Shown here: in pieces, positions 63,956 to 64,000 of the stretch
Layout of the letters: each line of letters begins with the position of its first letter
Position numbering within the stretch: position 1 is the first letter of the stretch
Assembly (NCBI RefSeq): GCF_001550135.1
Contig: NZ_LRUE01000014.1
Span: forward strand, 186,001 to 250,000
Direction: 5' to 3'
Length of the DNA: 64,000 bases
DNA from: Pseudoalteromonas shioyasakiensis
Lineage (GTDB): Bacteria; Pseudomonadota; Gammaproteobacteria; Enterobacterales; Alteromonadaceae
The notes under the pieces: generated by a model
Told to the model about the DNA's origin: nothing
Databases searched by the model: none
The model's input: only the letters and a program-made list of their open reading frames with translations
Position numbers and translations under genes: made by a program

Positions 63956-64000
63956 ATGACAATAGATGTTAAAAAATTAGTCGTTCATTATGTAGACAAA
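63956..64000 (+). CDS. yejK: Start of a YejK/NdpA-like nucleoid-associated protein
   Basis: Fifteen codons are visible, MTIDVKKLVVHYVDK, before the window ends. Position divergent from yejL is that of yejK (ndpA), and the start is compatible with that family. The call rests mainly on gene order. Confidence 0.6.
   Translation, partial: MTIDVKKLVVHYVDK

Noticed and set aside
1..64000. CRISPR arrays, tRNA or rRNA genes, insertion sequences
   Set aside because: No regularly spaced repeats, cloverleaf-like sequences, rRNA segments or transposase frames were seen on reading the window.

Overview
The window looks like chromosome from a marine gammaproteobacterium of the Alteromonadales, most like Pseudoalteromonas. 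The signs are about 40% GC with an AT-rich tract, three large TonB-dependent receptors, the ttcA-uspE-fnr-cco neighbourhood, csiV-mfd, yejK-yejL-yejM order and a solitary aceK. This placement is inferred from gene content and order; no database was searched. I see no rRNA, tRNA, CRISPR array, transposase or prophage.

Layout. 1-6.7 kb: the end of an unidentified gene, a lipoprotein prolyl oligopeptidase, a DUF481 outer-membrane protein, a dGTPase-like HD enzyme, a Bax-like glucosaminidase and a DUF2987-like secreted protein. 7.1-8.4 kb: a PPK2 polyphosphate kinase with a small Lys/Ala-rich partner, behind an FNR-like box. 9.1-19.0 kb: ttcA, uspE, fnr and the cbb3 oxidase block (ccoNOQP, ccoHIS and a TauE/SafE-like membrane protein), an oxygen-limitation respiration locus. 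19.3-25.6 kb: a small lipoprotein, a strongly codon-biased TonB receptor, an unknown membrane protein, a small lipoprotein and csiV. 25.6-31.0 kb: mfd and the agmatine-to-putrescine pair aguB/aguA. 31.1-37.8 kb: a PilZ-like protein, an RND efflux pump without its outer-membrane channel, and an exported haloacid-dehalogenase-like protein overlapping a peroxiredoxin.

38.9-43.5 kb: a cell-surface signalling operon (ECF sigma, FecR-type anti-sigma, TonB receptor with an STN domain). Its receptor carries a second signal-peptide-like segment inside the protein. 43.6-52.6 kb: a self-contained aminophosphonate utilisation island. It has phnW on one strand and, on the other, a TonB receptor, a 12-helix transporter, phnX, a FAD amine oxidase, a PhnZ-like HD oxygenase and a GntR/UTRA regulator. 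The same perfect 18-bp palindrome lies upstream of the first gene at each end, so the regulator probably controls both transcripts. This is the most coherent system in the window: outer-membrane uptake, inner-membrane uptake and up to three chemical entry routes.

54.4-58.0 kb is AT-rich and accessory in character. It has an unknown protein, a GIY-YIG (T5orf172-like) protein with a small zinc-binding tail, and a 537-residue protein with a PD-(D/E)XK nuclease-like core. The spacer between the first two resembles an integron attC site, but weakly. 58.2-64 kb returns to core genes: a DUF2383-type four-helix protein, a LysR regulator, aceK, a DUF4124 protein, a shortened YejM-like protein, yejL and the start of yejK.
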